This document shows positions 16,476 to 25,402 of a stretch of 64,000 nucleotides of DNA, piece after piece. This DNA comes from DASXAQ01 sp036406615 (lineage in GTDB: Bacteria > Actinomycetota > UBA4738), in contig DASXAQ010000127.1 in assembly GCA_036406615.1 (NCBI GenBank), positions 12,519 to 76,518 on the forward strand, written 5' to 3'. The translations under genes and the position numbers were made by a program. Position 1 is the stretch's first letter, and each line of letters starts with the position of its first letter. A model generated the notes under the pieces. That model saw only the letters and a program-made list of their open reading frames with translations, made no database searches and was not told the origin of the DNA.

Positions 16476-19400
16476 CTAGCGGGACGGGCGGGGCGGGCGC
16501 CGGTTCGCGTCCCCGAGCGGCCCCGGCTCCAGCCCGAAACGGGTCGTCAGCTGGTCCGCGCGCTCGACGTCGCCGGCCGCCGCCCAGCAGCGCGCCGCCT
16601 GGTAGGGAAGCGACATCGCGTCATACATGGCCGCCGCCTCCGCGAATAACGACGCGTCACCGTCCACGATCGCGGCCGACTCCGTGAGCGCGACCCCGAT
16701 CGAGACGTGGTCCTTCGCGTGCGGCTCCACGCGTTCGCGAAGCGCGGCCGCCTGGTCCGGCACCAGTCGCGTGGCCGTGACCAGCAGCCGCGCACAGGGC
16801 GTCACCGACGGAGTCTCGAGCGCGACGCGCACGCCCTCGGTGATGGCCAGCCGTGCCGCCGCGACGTTGCCCTCGGCCTCCTCCAGTTCGGCCTCGACGC
16901 CGAGCGCGCGGTAGAGGAACAACGCCATCTGGCCGCGCCGCACCGAAGGCAGCACCTCCTGGAGCGTCGCTCGGGCCTCGCGGAAGCGGCCGGTCCGGAT
17001 GCACGCCAGCGCCAGGGTCGTGCCGGCCACGGTGATGCCGGGCGAGATCAACAGCGAACGGCGCGGCCCCAGGATCTCGCGACACAGGTGCTCGGCCTCG
17101 TCGAAGCGCCCGACCTCCACGAGCATGGACGCCTCCAGGGCGGCCAGCACCCATTCGAAGCTCGGGGCTCCCAGGCGTCGCATCGCCTCGCGCCCCTCGT
17201 ACGACACGGTCGTGCCCTCCACGACGTCCAGCAACTCGGCCAGGGACAGTGAGAGGTTCACGTACGCTCGCGCTGCCGCCTCAACGTCGGAAGCTCGTTC
17301 GGCGAGCACCAGTGCGTCGCGGATGCGGTCGGTGCCGGACGGATCGCCGTGCAGGACCTCGAACATGCCCAGGCTCGTCATCAGGCTCGACCGAACGATG
17401 TCCAGGTCGGTGCCGGCGGTCCCCTCCAGCGCGGCCAGGCCCCGGCGCGCAAGGTCGGCGCCCTCGTCGCTCTGCGCCGAGACGATCAGCATCGAGGTCA
17501 GCCACGCGAACGCGCGACCCAGGTCCTCGGAAGGCCCGGCCGGCTCGAGCAGGTCGATCGCCTGCATCAGCGCGTCCGATGCCATCGCGGCTTCGCCCCC
17601 GAAGAAATAGGAGCGGCCGAGCATGGCCAGGGCCGCCCCCGCCTCGAGCGTGCGTCCGAGCGAGCGCCAGCCGGATTCGGCCTCGATGAACATCGTGCGC
17701 GCGGTCCCCGGGTCGCCGCTCACCAGCGCCGCGAACCCGAGCTTCGTCAGCAGCTCCAGCCGGCCCTCCTCATCGCCCTGCCCCCAGAGCCGAAGGGCCA
17801 TCTGGTAGCGGTCCCGCGCTTCGACGAACCCCATGCGACGGCTCGCCGTGTCTCCGGCCGCGAGCGCGTAGAACCGCGACTTCTCCGGGAGGTCGGCCTT
17901 GTCGTAGTGCTCGGCGAGCATCTCGAGCGACAGCGGGTCGTCGCTGGTCCGGCGCTCCAGAGCTCGGGCGACCGTCGCGTGCATCTCGCGCCGCGTCGCC
18001 GCCGGGATCGACGCGTACGTCACCTCCTGGATGAGCGCATGCTTGAACGTCCAGCGCCCCGGACCCTCGTTGACGATCAGCTGCCCGTGTCCGAGCTCCT
18101 CGAGGACCGCGCCGAGGTCCCGATCGTCCACGACGGCCTCCAGGAGCTCGCGCGTGAACGAGCGGCCGAGCACCGACCCCGCCTGGAGCGCGTGGCGCAA
18201 CCGCGCGTCCAGCCGGTCGATCCGGGCCAGGATCGTCCCCTCGATGGTGTGCGGCACGTGGGCCGCGCCCTCCGACAGGCTCGCGCGATCGTCGTGCACG
18301 GTCAGCGCGCCCAGCTCGATCAGGGCCTGCAACAACTCTTCGACGAAGAACGGGTTGCCCTCGGCCCGCGCGATCACCAGCTGCTCGAGGTTGGCCGGAA
18401 GCTCCGACACCTGCAGGAAGCCGGCGGCAACCCGCAGGCTGTCGTCGACGGACAGCGGCTCCAGCCGGATGTCGGTCCGGCTCGAGCGTACGGCTTCGGG
18501 AACAGCCGGGCGAAAGCCGGGGCGCGACGCCAGCACCAGCAGAAGCGGAACCCCCGTCAGGTGCTTCAGCAGAAACGCCAGCAGGTCCATGGTCGAGCGG
18601 TCGCTCAGCTGCAGGTCGTCGAGGACGATCAGCGTGGGGCGATCGTGAATCGCCTCGAGCAGGAACTGCCAGACGCCGGCGAACACCTGCTCGCGGCGCT
18701 GTTCGTCCGCCATGAGGACCACCGGCGGGGACTCCCCCATCCCGAGCAGCGCCGCGAGCAGGGGCGCCACCTCCTCGCCGACCCCGGCGTCGTCGAGCAG
18801 CTGTCGCAGCCGCCCGGCGTCGGGCGGCGCCTCGCCGAGGATCCCGTACAGGACCTCGAGCAGGGGGCCGAACGCCAGCTCGCCCGAGCAGGCGACCCGG
18901 ACCTCCAACGCGCCGTGGACGGCGAATTCCGACAGGAGCCGGGACTTGCCCACGCCCGGTTCGCCGACCAGCGACACCACGTGGGTGTTGCCCTTTGCCG
19001 CGCTCGACCAGAGCAGCGAGAGCAGCGCGCGCTCGTCCGCGCGACCGACGAACGCCGCCTCCCGGCGAGGGACCATCGGCCGCGGCCCGGTCAGGCGGTA
19101 CGCCTCGACGACCCGGTCGCCATCGTCCATCTCGAGCGGCCCCAGGTGATGCCCCTCGAAGTCCTCTCGGACCGCCCGCCACGTCGATTCGCTCACCATC
19201 AGCGCCCCCGGGCCCGCTGCCTGGCGCAGCCGCGTCGCCGCCGTCTCCGAGGCGGCCGTCCGGCCGGACCGAGCCGGCGACGCGGTGTCGATGCCGATCC
19301 GCAGGTCGACCGGCGCGCCAAGGCCCTCGGACCGGGCCCGGTGCACTTGTAACATGCCGAGCGCGGACTCGACAGCCCGGCGCGGATCGTCCTCGTGGCG

Positions 19401-20429
19401 CTGGCGTTCGCCGAACGACGCCACGAGCGTCTCCCCGACGAAGCGTTCGACCGCGCCCCCTCGCCGCTCGATCTCGCGGCGCATCCCGTCGAAGTAGCGC
19501 CCGGCCACGTGCCGGAACTCCCGCGGGTCGAGCTTGTCCTTCAGCTCGGCGAAGCCGGCTGCCGCCGCGGACAGGATCGTCACGGCGTTCTCCTCGAGCG
19601 TCGCCTCCCCATCGCTCGCGCCCGGGGTCATCGCCTGCACGGCGGCGCCCGCTCCCGCGACCAGGGCGCCGGGATCCCCGTCGTACAGCACCGGGTCCTG
19701 CCGCAGGATCTGCTGCTCCAGCCGCTGCAGCGGCAGGCCCGGATCGATGCCGAGCTCGTCCGCAAGCGCCTGGCGCCCCTCGCGGTAGACGGCCAGCGCC
19801 TCGGCCTGCCGCCCCGATCGAAACAGCGCCAGCATCAACAGGCCGCGAAGGCGCTCGCGCACCGGGTGCGCCGCGACGAGCTTCTCGAGCTCGCCCACGG
19901 CCTCGGCGTGATGGCCGAGCGCCAGGTCGCACTGGATCCGATCCTCGACGGCCAGCTGGTGCATGGCCTCCAGCCGGCCGATCTCCGACTGCGCGAAGGA
20001 GTCGAACGTGAAGTCCGCCAGCGCCGGTCCGCGCCAGAGCTCGAGCGCCTCCTTGAGGACCGACCGCGCCTCCTCCGGGTCCTCGGCCATCCGCGCTCTC
20101 GCGCTTGACGTCATGGACTCGAACCGCCCGGCGTCGATGTCCTCGGCGCTCGCGCGCAGGACGTAGCCAGGCTTCACGGTGCCGAGCGGCCCGTCGCCGC
20201 CTCCGAGCGCCTTGCGCAGGCCCGAGACATACCCCTGGATCAGGTTCGCGCTGCTGTCCGGAAGCTCTTCGCCCCACAGCAGATCAGCGAGCAGGTCCGC
20301 GGAGACGGGGCGGCCCGGGTTCAACAGCAGGATCGCGAGCAGGGCTCGCTGCTTCGGCGGACCGAGCGACAGCACCTCGTCGTCTCGATGGACCTCGAGT
20401 GGTCCCAGGATGCGGAAATCGAGTCCCAT
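16476..20429 (-). CDS. AfsR-like SARP/BTAD regulator with degenerate cyclase domain and ATPase
   Basis: A 1317-residue multidomain regulator. In order: an OmpR-type winged-helix DNA-binding domain (about 1-95), a bacterial transcriptional activation domain (about 96-245), a nucleotide-cyclase-like domain (about 285-455), an AAA/NB-ARC-type ATPase with P-loop GEPGVGKS near residue 488 and LIVLDDLQL, and about 500 residues of TPR-like helices. The cyclase homology looks catalytically dead: the first metal Asp of the LFxDIxGF motif is replaced in ILSAAAAGF, and the IGDxxLAxFG motif reads VGETLVASFG. AfsR-like proteins are ATP-driven activators, often of secondary metabolism, but no such cluster is adjacent. 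The ATG at 20429 has GGAGG 9 nt upstream. Targets are unknown. Confidence 0.87.
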   Translation of the reverse strand: MGLDFRILGPLEVHRDDEVLSLGPPKQRALLAILLLNPGRPVSADLLADLLWGEELPDSSANLIQGYVSGLRKALGGGDGPLGTVKPGYVLRASAEDIDAGRFESMTSSARARMAEDPEEARSVLKEALELWRGPALADFTFDSFAQSEIGRLEAMHQLAVEDRIQCDLALGHHAEAVGELEKLVAAHPVRERLRGLLMLALFRSGRQAEALAVYREGRQALADELGIDPGLPLQRLEQQILRQDPVLYDGDPGALVAGAGAAVQAMTPGASDGEATLEENAVTILSAAAAGFAELKDKLDPREFRHVAGRYFDGMRREIERRGGAVERFVGETLVASFGERQRHEDDPRRAVESALGMLQVHRARSEGLGAPVDLRIGIDTASPARSGRTAASETAATRLRQAAGPGALMVSESTWRAVREDFEGHHLGPLEMDDGDRVVEAYRLTGPRPMVPRREAAFVGRADERALLSLLWSSAAKGNTHVVSLVGEPGVGKSRLLSEFAVHGALEVRVACSGELAFGPLLEVLYGILGEAPPDAGRLRQLLDDAGVGEEVAPLLAALLGMGESPPVVLMADEQRREQVFAGVWQFLLEAIHDRPTLIVLDDLQLSDRSTMDLLAFLLKHLTGVPLLLVLASRPGFRPAVPEAVRSSRTDIRLEPLSVDDSLRVAAGFLQVSELPANLEQLVIARAEGNPFFVEELLQALIELGALTVHDDRASLSEGAAHVPHTIEGTILARIDRLDARLRHALQAGSVLGRSFTRELLEAVVDDRDLGAVLEELGHGQLIVNEGPGRWTFKHALIQEVTYASIPAATRREMHATVARALERRTSDDPLSLEMLAEHYDKADLPEKSRFYALAAGDTASRRMGFVEARDRYQMALRLWGQGDEEGRLELLTKLGFAALVSGDPGTARTMFIEAESGWRSLGRTLEAGAALAMLGRSYFFGGEAAMASDALMQAIDLLEPAGPSEDLGRAFAWLTSMLIVSAQSDEGADLARRGLAALEGTAGTDLDIVRSSLMTSLGMFEVLHGDPSGTDRIRDALVLAERASDVEAAARAYVNLSLSLAELLDVVEGTTVSYEGREAMRRLGAPSFEWVLAALEASMLVEVGRFDEAEHLCREILGPRRSLLISPGITVAGTTLALACIRTGRFREARATLQEVLPSVRRGQMALFLYRALGVEAELEEAEGNVAAARLAITEGVRVALETPSVTPCARLLVTATRLVPDQAAALRERVEPHAKDHVSIGVALTESAAIVDGDASLFAEAAAMYDAMSLPYQAARCWAAAGDVERADQLTTRFGLEPGPLGDANRRPPRPSR

Positions 20430-20591
20430 CAGACGCAACCTCCGCGGGCAGGCATGGACGGTAGCACGATCGAGCATCGAACGAGAACGCCGGCCGAGGG
20501 CTGAACGCACTGCTCAAGGGCGTCTCCAGCCGATCGCAAGAGGACGTCCAGCGCGAGCCGCCACCCTGTCGCACGAAACTGGGAGGGTTGC

Positions 20592-20795
20592 GTGCACTGG
20601 TGGATCTGGGCGCTCGTGAGCTGGCTCGTGGTCTGCGGCCCCTGTGCCGTGGTGTTGGGCCGGTTCCTCGGCGCGGCGAGCGGGCTGCCGCGGCCGCGAT
20701 CGTCGCGCCGGCGCGGGCGCCCGGCGAAGGGCGGCGGCGGCACGCACGCCGTCGCGCCGCGAGCGCGGAGTTCGGGGTCGGCCCTCAGGCGGTGA
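20592..20795 (+). CDS. Small membrane protein, hypothetical
   Basis: A 67-residue protein with one strongly hydrophobic helix (WWIWALVSWLVVCGPCAVVLG) close to the N-terminus, followed by a very basic Arg/Gly-rich tail. GGGAGGG ends 4 nt before the GTG start, a strong ribosome-binding site that supports this as a real gene. Its last 11 bases overlap the 3' end of the convergent OB-fold gene. It lies divergent from the AfsR-like regulator across 162 bp, in which I see no clear promoter. I do not recognise the family. Confidence 0.55.
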   Translation: MHWWIWALVSWLVVCGPCAVVLGRFLGAASGLPRPRSSRRRGRPAKGGGGTHAVAPRARSSGSALRR

Positions 20796-21150
20796 CGAAC
20801 TCGAACGTCGGGTTCACCATGCGGAGCATGCCCCCGTCGAGCCCGAGCACCCCCTCGAGGACCAGGCGAGACCCCAGCGTGAGGCCGGGGATCGTCCTTC
20901 GCCCGAGCCATTCGACCGCCACCTCGCCGGTGCCGTCGGAGAACAGCACGCCGAGCGCATCGAACCCCTTCACCGGGCGGATCGAGATCCGCCGCACGGC
21001 CCCCGCAAGGCGAACCCGGGCGCGGACCGGAGCCTCGGCGATCCGAACGGTCCCGGACAGGCCGTCGGCCCATTCGCGGACCTCGGCGGCCAGGCGGTCT
21101 TCGTCGGTTTCGGTCAGCCGGTCGCGAATGCGACGGCGCTTCGAAGGCAC
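20785..21150 (-). CDS. OB-fold nucleic-acid-binding domain protein
   Basis: A 121-residue protein whose second half has an OB-fold pattern (SGTVRIAEAPVRARVRLAGAVRRISIRP, then LGVLFSDGTGEVAVEWLGRR, then PGLTLGSRLVLEGVLG). Actinobacteria carry such a small OB-fold protein near ceoB/ceoC, as I recall for Mycobacterium; its function is unknown and single-stranded nucleic-acid binding is a guess from the fold. The GTG at 21150 lies 4 bp after the stop of the H+-pyrophosphatase gene, so the two are probably co-transcribed. Confidence 0.7.
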   Translation of the reverse strand: MPSKRRRIRDRLTETDEDRLAAEVREWADGLSGTVRIAEAPVRARVRLAGAVRRISIRPVKGFDALGVLFSDGTGEVAVEWLGRRTIPGLTLGSRLVLEGVLGLDGGMLRMVNPTFEFVTA

Positions 21151-21154
21151 CGCC

Positions 21155-23410
21155 TCATCCCGTGCCCGCGCCGGGCGCCGATCCGGCGCCGGCCGTCGCC
21201 GGACCTGAGGAGAGGCTGCCCGCCGACCGGGATTTCGTGAACCAGATCGCCGCGGCCAGAGCCGCCGCCGCAACGAGCCCGATCGACACCCGCGCGCCGG
21301 CGTTGTTCGCGTACTTGACGACCAGCGGCACGATCAGCAGCGCGACCAGGTTCATCACCTTGATCATGGGGTTGAGCGCGGGTCCGGCCGTGTCCTTGAA
21401 CGGGTCTCCGACCGTGTCGCCGATGACCGTCGCCTTGTGCGTGTCGCCGCCCTTGCCGCCGTACTGGCCCTCCTCCACCGACTTCTTCGCGTTGTCCCAC
21501 GCGCCGCCGGCGTTCGACAGGAACACCGCCATGAGCTGGCCGGTGAGGATCGTGCCCGCCAGGAACGCGCCGAGCGCCTCCTCCTTCAGCAGGAACCCCG
21601 TCACGATCGGCGCGAGCACCGCGAGCAGCGCCGGCGTCATCAGCTCGCGAAGCGACGAGCGCGTCACGATGTCCACGACGGCCGAGTAGTCGGGCTTCTC
21701 GGTGAAGTCCATGATCCCCGGGTGCTCGCGGAACTGCGTGCGGACCTCGTCGACGACCTGGCCGGCGGCGCGCCCGACGGCGCGGATCGCGAACGACGAG
21801 AACAGGAACGCGACCGAACCGCCGACGAGCAGCCCCACCAGCACCAGCGGCACGTTCACCCGGATGCCGACGAGCTCCAGGCGCGCGGCCTGCTGGAACG
21901 CGCCGAACAGCGACGTGGCGGCCAGGACCGCCGTCGCGATGGCCACGCCCTTGGTGATGGCCTTCGTCGAGTTGCCGATCGCGTCCAGGCTGCCCAGGAT
22001 CTCGGCCGGCCGGCCCTCGAACTCGCCCGACATCTCCGCGATGCCCTGCGCGTTGTCCGAGACCGGCCCGTATGTGTCCATCGACACGATGACGCCGACC
22101 GTGGACAGCAGCCCGATCCCCGACAGCGAGATGTAGTACAGCTCGCGCGACAGGTTCGTCATGCTGCCGCCGCCCAGGTAGAAGTCGCCGACGATCGCGG
22201 CCCCGATCAACAGGATCGACCAGACGCTGGACTCGAGCCCCTCGCTGATGCCGGCCAGGATGTTCGTCGCGGGCCCGGTCGTCGACGCCGCGGCGATGTC
22301 CTTCACCGGGCGCCGCGTGGTGGAGGTGTAGTGCTCGGTCAGCAGCTGGATGATCGACGCCAGCGCCAGACCGATCAGGACCGCCCAGAACGCTCGGATG
22401 TCCTTGAGGTACGCGACCGACAGCACCAGCGCCCCGATGGCGGCCAGGCCGGCCGACAGGAAGAAGCCGCGGTTGATCGCCCGCATGCCGTGTTCGGTCT
22501 CGGAGCGCGGCGTCACCGACAGGATCCCGATGACCGCCACGATCACGCCGACGCCCATCAGCATCAACGGGAACACGACGCCCTTGGCCGCGAACGCCGC
22601 GCCGCCCAGGATGAGCGAGGCGGCGAGCATCACCTGGTAGGACTCGAAGAGGTCGGCCGCCATGCCGGCGCAGTCGCCGACGTTGTCTCCGACGTTGTCG
22701 GCGATGACGGCGGCGTTGCGCGGGTCGTCCTCGGGGATCCCCTGCTCGACCTTGCCGACCAGGTCCGCGCCCACGTCCGCCGCCTTGGTGAAGATCCCGC
22801 CGCCGACACGCATGAACATCGCGAGCAGCGCGGCGCCGAACGCCAGGCCCTCGAGGACGGCGGCCGCGTCGGACCCGTAGATGAGGACGAAGATCGTGGC
22901 GCCGAGCAGCCCGAGCCCGACGGTGAACATGCCGGCGACGCCGCCGGTTCGAAACGCGAGCGTCATCGCACGGCGAAGCCCGGACTGCCGGGCCGCGTCG
23001 GCGACGCGCACGTTGCCGCGCACCGCAAGCCACATCCCGGAGAACCCGGTCGTGGCGGAGAACAGGGCGCCGACGATGAACGCGATCGAGCGCCCGAACC
23101 GGATGGACGAGGCCGAGTGCACGTGGAAGGCCGGAACCGGGAGCAGGAAGAACAGGCCCACCGCCAGGACCACCACGAACAGGGCGATGGTCCGGAACTG
23201 CCGGTTCAGGTAGGCGCTGCTCCCCTCCTGGATGGCCCGGGCGATGTCCTTCATCTTGTCGGTGCCGTCGGGGGCGGCGAGCACCTCGCGGCGCAGGTAC
23301 GCGGCGAAGGCGAGGGCGCCGACCGCCAGGGCGACGATCAGCCACAGCGCGGTGGTGTCGAGGGATCCGAAGGAGAAGTGCAGCTCACCATCCGCCGCAA
23401 GCAGCGTCAT
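21155..23410 (-). CDS. hppA: Membrane H+-translocating pyrophosphatase
   Basis: A 751-residue, about 16-helix membrane pyrophosphatase that couples PPi hydrolysis to proton pumping. The substrate loop GIFTKAADVGADLVGKVEQGIPEDDPRN and the following ADNVGDNVGDCAGMAADLFESY carry the catalytic Asp residues. The cation-specificity site reads GNSTKAITKG, with Lys where K+-dependent enzymes have Ala, which predicts a K+-independent proton pump. It recovers energy from PPi made in biosynthesis and acidifies or energises the membrane. The ATG at 23410 has AGGAGG 6 nt upstream. A TATAAT box lies about 75 bp upstream. The gene is followed by the OB-fold gene at 4 bp. Confidence 0.96.
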   Translation of the reverse strand: MTLLAADGELHFSFGSLDTTALWLIVALAVGALAFAAYLRREVLAAPDGTDKMKDIARAIQEGSSAYLNRQFRTIALFVVVLAVGLFFLLPVPAFHVHSASSIRFGRSIAFIVGALFSATTGFSGMWLAVRGNVRVADAARQSGLRRAMTLAFRTGGVAGMFTVGLGLLGATIFVLIYGSDAAAVLEGLAFGAALLAMFMRVGGGIFTKAADVGADLVGKVEQGIPEDDPRNAAVIADNVGDNVGDCAGMAADLFESYQVMLAASLILGGAAFAAKGVVFPLMLMGVGVIVAVIGILSVTPRSETEHGMRAINRGFFLSAGLAAIGALVLSVAYLKDIRAFWAVLIGLALASIIQLLTEHYTSTTRRPVKDIAAASTTGPATNILAGISEGLESSVWSILLIGAAIVGDFYLGGGSMTNLSRELYYISLSGIGLLSTVGVIVSMDTYGPVSDNAQGIAEMSGEFEGRPAEILGSLDAIGNSTKAITKGVAIATAVLAATSLFGAFQQAARLELVGIRVNVPLVLVGLLVGGSVAFLFSSFAIRAVGRAAGQVVDEVRTQFREHPGIMDFTEKPDYSAVVDIVTRSSLRELMTPALLAVLAPIVTGFLLKEEALGAFLAGTILTGQLMAVFLSNAGGAWDNAKKSVEEGQYGGKGGDTHKATVIGDTVGDPFKDTAGPALNPMIKVMNLVALLIVPLVVKYANNAGARVSIGLVAAAALAAAIWFTKSRSAGSLSSGPATAGAGSAPGAGTG

Positions 23411-23483
23411 CGAGTTCCTCCTGGTTCGATGTGGGGGTCGGTCCCGAGGCCGCAGGCCGGAAACCGCAGGTCAAAGCCGCGCG

Positions 23484-23489
23484 ATTATA
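23484..23489 (-). promoter_or_regulatory. -10 element of hppA promoter
   Basis: A consensus TATAAT on the minus strand, with TGT a few bases upstream, gives a leader of roughly 65 nt before the hppA ATG. The remaining part of the 245-bp spacer (23411-23655) carries the divergent promoter of the next gene and nothing else I can identify. Confidence 0.55.
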
Positions 23490-23617
23490 GCCGACACATT
23501 TCGGCGTCCCGCCGCGCGACGCGCCGCTCGTCCGGCTCGCCCGGCAGCGCCGATCGGGCGACGCGGGCGTGGTTGTGGTGTGTTCACGCTGTTGCCGCGA
23601 TTCGTGGGCATAGGTCT

Positions 23618-23646
23618 TTGCGAAAGGCTCGACCGCCCGCTACCCT
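23618..23646 (+). promoter_or_regulatory. Promoter TTGCGA-N17-TACCCT
   Basis: TTGCGA (23618-23623) and TACCCT (23641-23646) are separated by 17 bp. The ATG at 23656 is 9 nt after the -10 box, so the leader would be zero to a few nucleotides. Confidence 0.55.
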
Positions 23647-23655
23647 GACCGGCCA

Positions 23656-24408
23656 ATGCCGCTAGAAGAATCGCCCGATCACGGCGGTCTTCCCGTTCAA
23701 ACCGAACCCTTCCCGGATGACCAGCCTGCGGCCGCGCGCGCCACGCGCCGTGAGGCCTCCGCACGCCGCCGAACCCTGCGATGGGTGCTCGTGGGCGCCG
23801 GCGTGCTGGTCGTGGCCGCGGTCGTGATCGCGCTGGTCGCGATGGGCGGCGGCTCTCCGGGCAACTCCCCGGCCGGGGCACCGCCTCCCAGCCGCGCGGC
23901 GTTCACGTTCCCACTGGACAAGGTGAGCAGCGTGCGCGTCGCTGCGCATGGCCCGACGACGAGCGCGCAGGACGTGGCCGCGGCGGTGCAGTCGCGGCTG
24001 TCGGACATGTACGGGACGGCGTTCCTGGACCCGCGTTCCTGGGCTGGCGCCACCCCGGCGACCCTGTGGCAGACGTTCGCGCCGGCCACGCGCGCCAGGG
24101 CCCAGGGCGACGGGGCCGCGTTCACCCTGAAGGGCATCGGGAAGGTCCAGGACCTGAAGGTCACGACCTCGTCCCTGGACGTCGAGGTCCTCTACGACCC
24201 GTCGGGCCGGCCCTCGGCGGCGATCGCGACCGTGGAATTCGAGGCGTCGGGCCAGACCGGGGGCGGCGCGCCGGTCAACGTGGTGTCGACCGCCCACCTC
24301 CTGTTGCGCCCGGCGTCCGGCCAGTGGTTCATCTCGGGCTACCCGAGCGCGAGCACGCGGATCGCGCCGCAGGGATCGTCGGCCTCGCCGTCGGGTGGGA
24401 CGCCGTGA
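23656..24408 (+). CDS. Membrane-anchored extracellular protein, unknown function
   Basis: A 250-residue protein I cannot assign to a family. Residues about 1-40 are cytoplasmic and end in a basic run (RRTLRW), one transmembrane helix covers about 42-66 (WVLVGAGVLVVAAVVIALVAM), a Gly/Pro/Ser linker follows, and about 140 residues form a compact extracellular domain that ends in a Ser-rich tail. The domain pattern (a helical half, then beta strands around VEVLYDPSG, VEFEASGQ and HLLLRPASGQWFISGY) is reminiscent of NTF2-like or lumazine-binding-like folds, but this is weak. Its stop overlaps the GTG of the LCP gene (GTGA), so the two are coupled and may work together in cell-envelope assembly. 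Confidence 0.7.
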   Translation: MPLEESPDHGGLPVQTEPFPDDQPAAARATRREASARRRTLRWVLVGAGVLVVAAVVIALVAMGGGSPGNSPAGAPPPSRAAFTFPLDKVSSVRVAAHGPTTSAQDVAAAVQSRLSDMYGTAFLDPRSWAGATPATLWQTFAPATRARAQGDGAAFTLKGIGKVQDLKVTTSSLDVEVLYDPSGRPSAAIATVEFEASGQTGGGAPVNVVSTAHLLLRPASGQWFISGYPSASTRIAPQGSSASPSGGTP

Positions 24409-25370
24409 CGCACCCAGCGCACCCCGTCCGGCGGCGGCACCGCCGCCTCGTGGCAGGTGCCCTGGTCGTCGCGATGGCCGCCGCCGCGGGGGTGGTCGTG
24501 GCGCGGGGCGGGGCGAACGAGGCATCGGCCGCTTCGCCCTCGCCGACGCCGTCCGCAAGCGGGGCCCCGATCGACATCCACGCGGTGCACGGCGCGTCCT
24601 ACCTTCCGGCCCTGCAGGGCAAGCGGCCGCTGTTCATCCTGCTGATCGGCAGCGGCGCCCACCCCGGCCAGTCGGTGCAGGGTTCGCTGTCGGATTCGAT
24701 CCACCTGCTCGGGATCAACCTCAAGTCGCGCCGCGCGACGATCCTGGGGTTCCCGCGCGACTCGTGGGTGCCCATCCCCGGGCATGGGTCGAACAAGATC
24801 AACGCCGCCTCTGTCTACGGCGGGCCGCCGCTGCTGGTCCAGACGGTCGAGCAGCTGACCGGCATCCGGATCGACTTCTACGTTCGCACGACCTTCTGGG
24901 GACTCACCAACCTCGTCAATGGCGTCGGCGGGCTGAACGTCAACGTGCCGCAGGCGATGCACGACAGCTATTCCGGCGCGAACTTCTCGAAGGGGCGCCA
25001 CCACCTGACGGGACGACAGGCCCTGGCGTTCGCCCGCGACCGCCACGACTTCGCCAGCGGCGACTTTGCCCGTTCGGCGAACCAGGCCACGCTGATGCAG
25101 GCTGCCCTCGCCAAGTTCCACCGGCTGTTCCAGCAGGATCCCGCCACCCTGTTCAAGTGGATCGCCGTGGGCTACAGCCAGATCCAGACCAACGTGCCGT
25201 TCCCGATGCTGCTGGACCTGGCGCTCACCGCGACCCAGATCCCCAACGCGAACGTGAACAACAAGGTCGTGCCGGGCGGCGGCGGCACGGAGGGGACCGC
25301 GAGCGTGGTGTTCATCTCGCCGGCGGCCCGGCCCATGTTCGCCCAGATGAAGGCTCGCGGGTACCTCTAG
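24405..25370 (+). CDS. LytR-CpsA-Psr (LCP) family phosphotransferase
   Basis: A 321-residue membrane-anchored enzyme of the LCP family, which transfers lipid-linked glycopolymers onto peptidoglycan outside the cell. One N-terminal transmembrane segment (LVAGALVVAMAAAAGVVVA, about 15-33) follows a basic stretch. The LCP core shows SDSIHLLGIN, the Arg of GFPRDSWV, NKINAA, and the lipid-contacting Arg residues in LAFARDRH and GDFARSANQ. The GTG start overlaps the upstream stop. A hairpin at 25380-25395 separates it from the convergent exchanger gene. The specific polymer is unknown. Confidence 0.9.
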   Translation: MTHPAHPVRRRHRRLVAGALVVAMAAAAGVVVARGGANEASAASPSPTPSASGAPIDIHAVHGASYLPALQGKRPLFILLIGSGAHPGQSVQGSLSDSIHLLGINLKSRRATILGFPRDSWVPIPGHGSNKINAASVYGGPPLLVQTVEQLTGIRIDFYVRTTFWGLTNLVNGVGGLNVNVPQAMHDSYSGANFSKGRHHLTGRQALAFARDRHDFASGDFARSANQATLMQAALAKFHRLFQQDPATLFKWIAVGYSQIQTNVPFPMLLDLALTATQIPNANVNNKVVPGGGGTEGTASVVFISPAARPMFAQMKARGYL

Positions 25371-25379
25371 ACCTCCCCG

Positions 25380-25395
25380 GCCGCGTCGTCGCGGC
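25380..25395. terminator. Bidirectional hairpin between convergent genes
   Basis: GCCGCG-TCGT-CGCGGC forms a perfect 6-bp stem with a 4-nt loop exactly between the stop of the LCP gene (25370) and that of the convergent exchanger gene (25403). No U-tract follows on either strand, as is common in high-GC actinobacteria. Confidence 0.45.
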
Positions 25396-25402
25396 GAATG
25401 GC

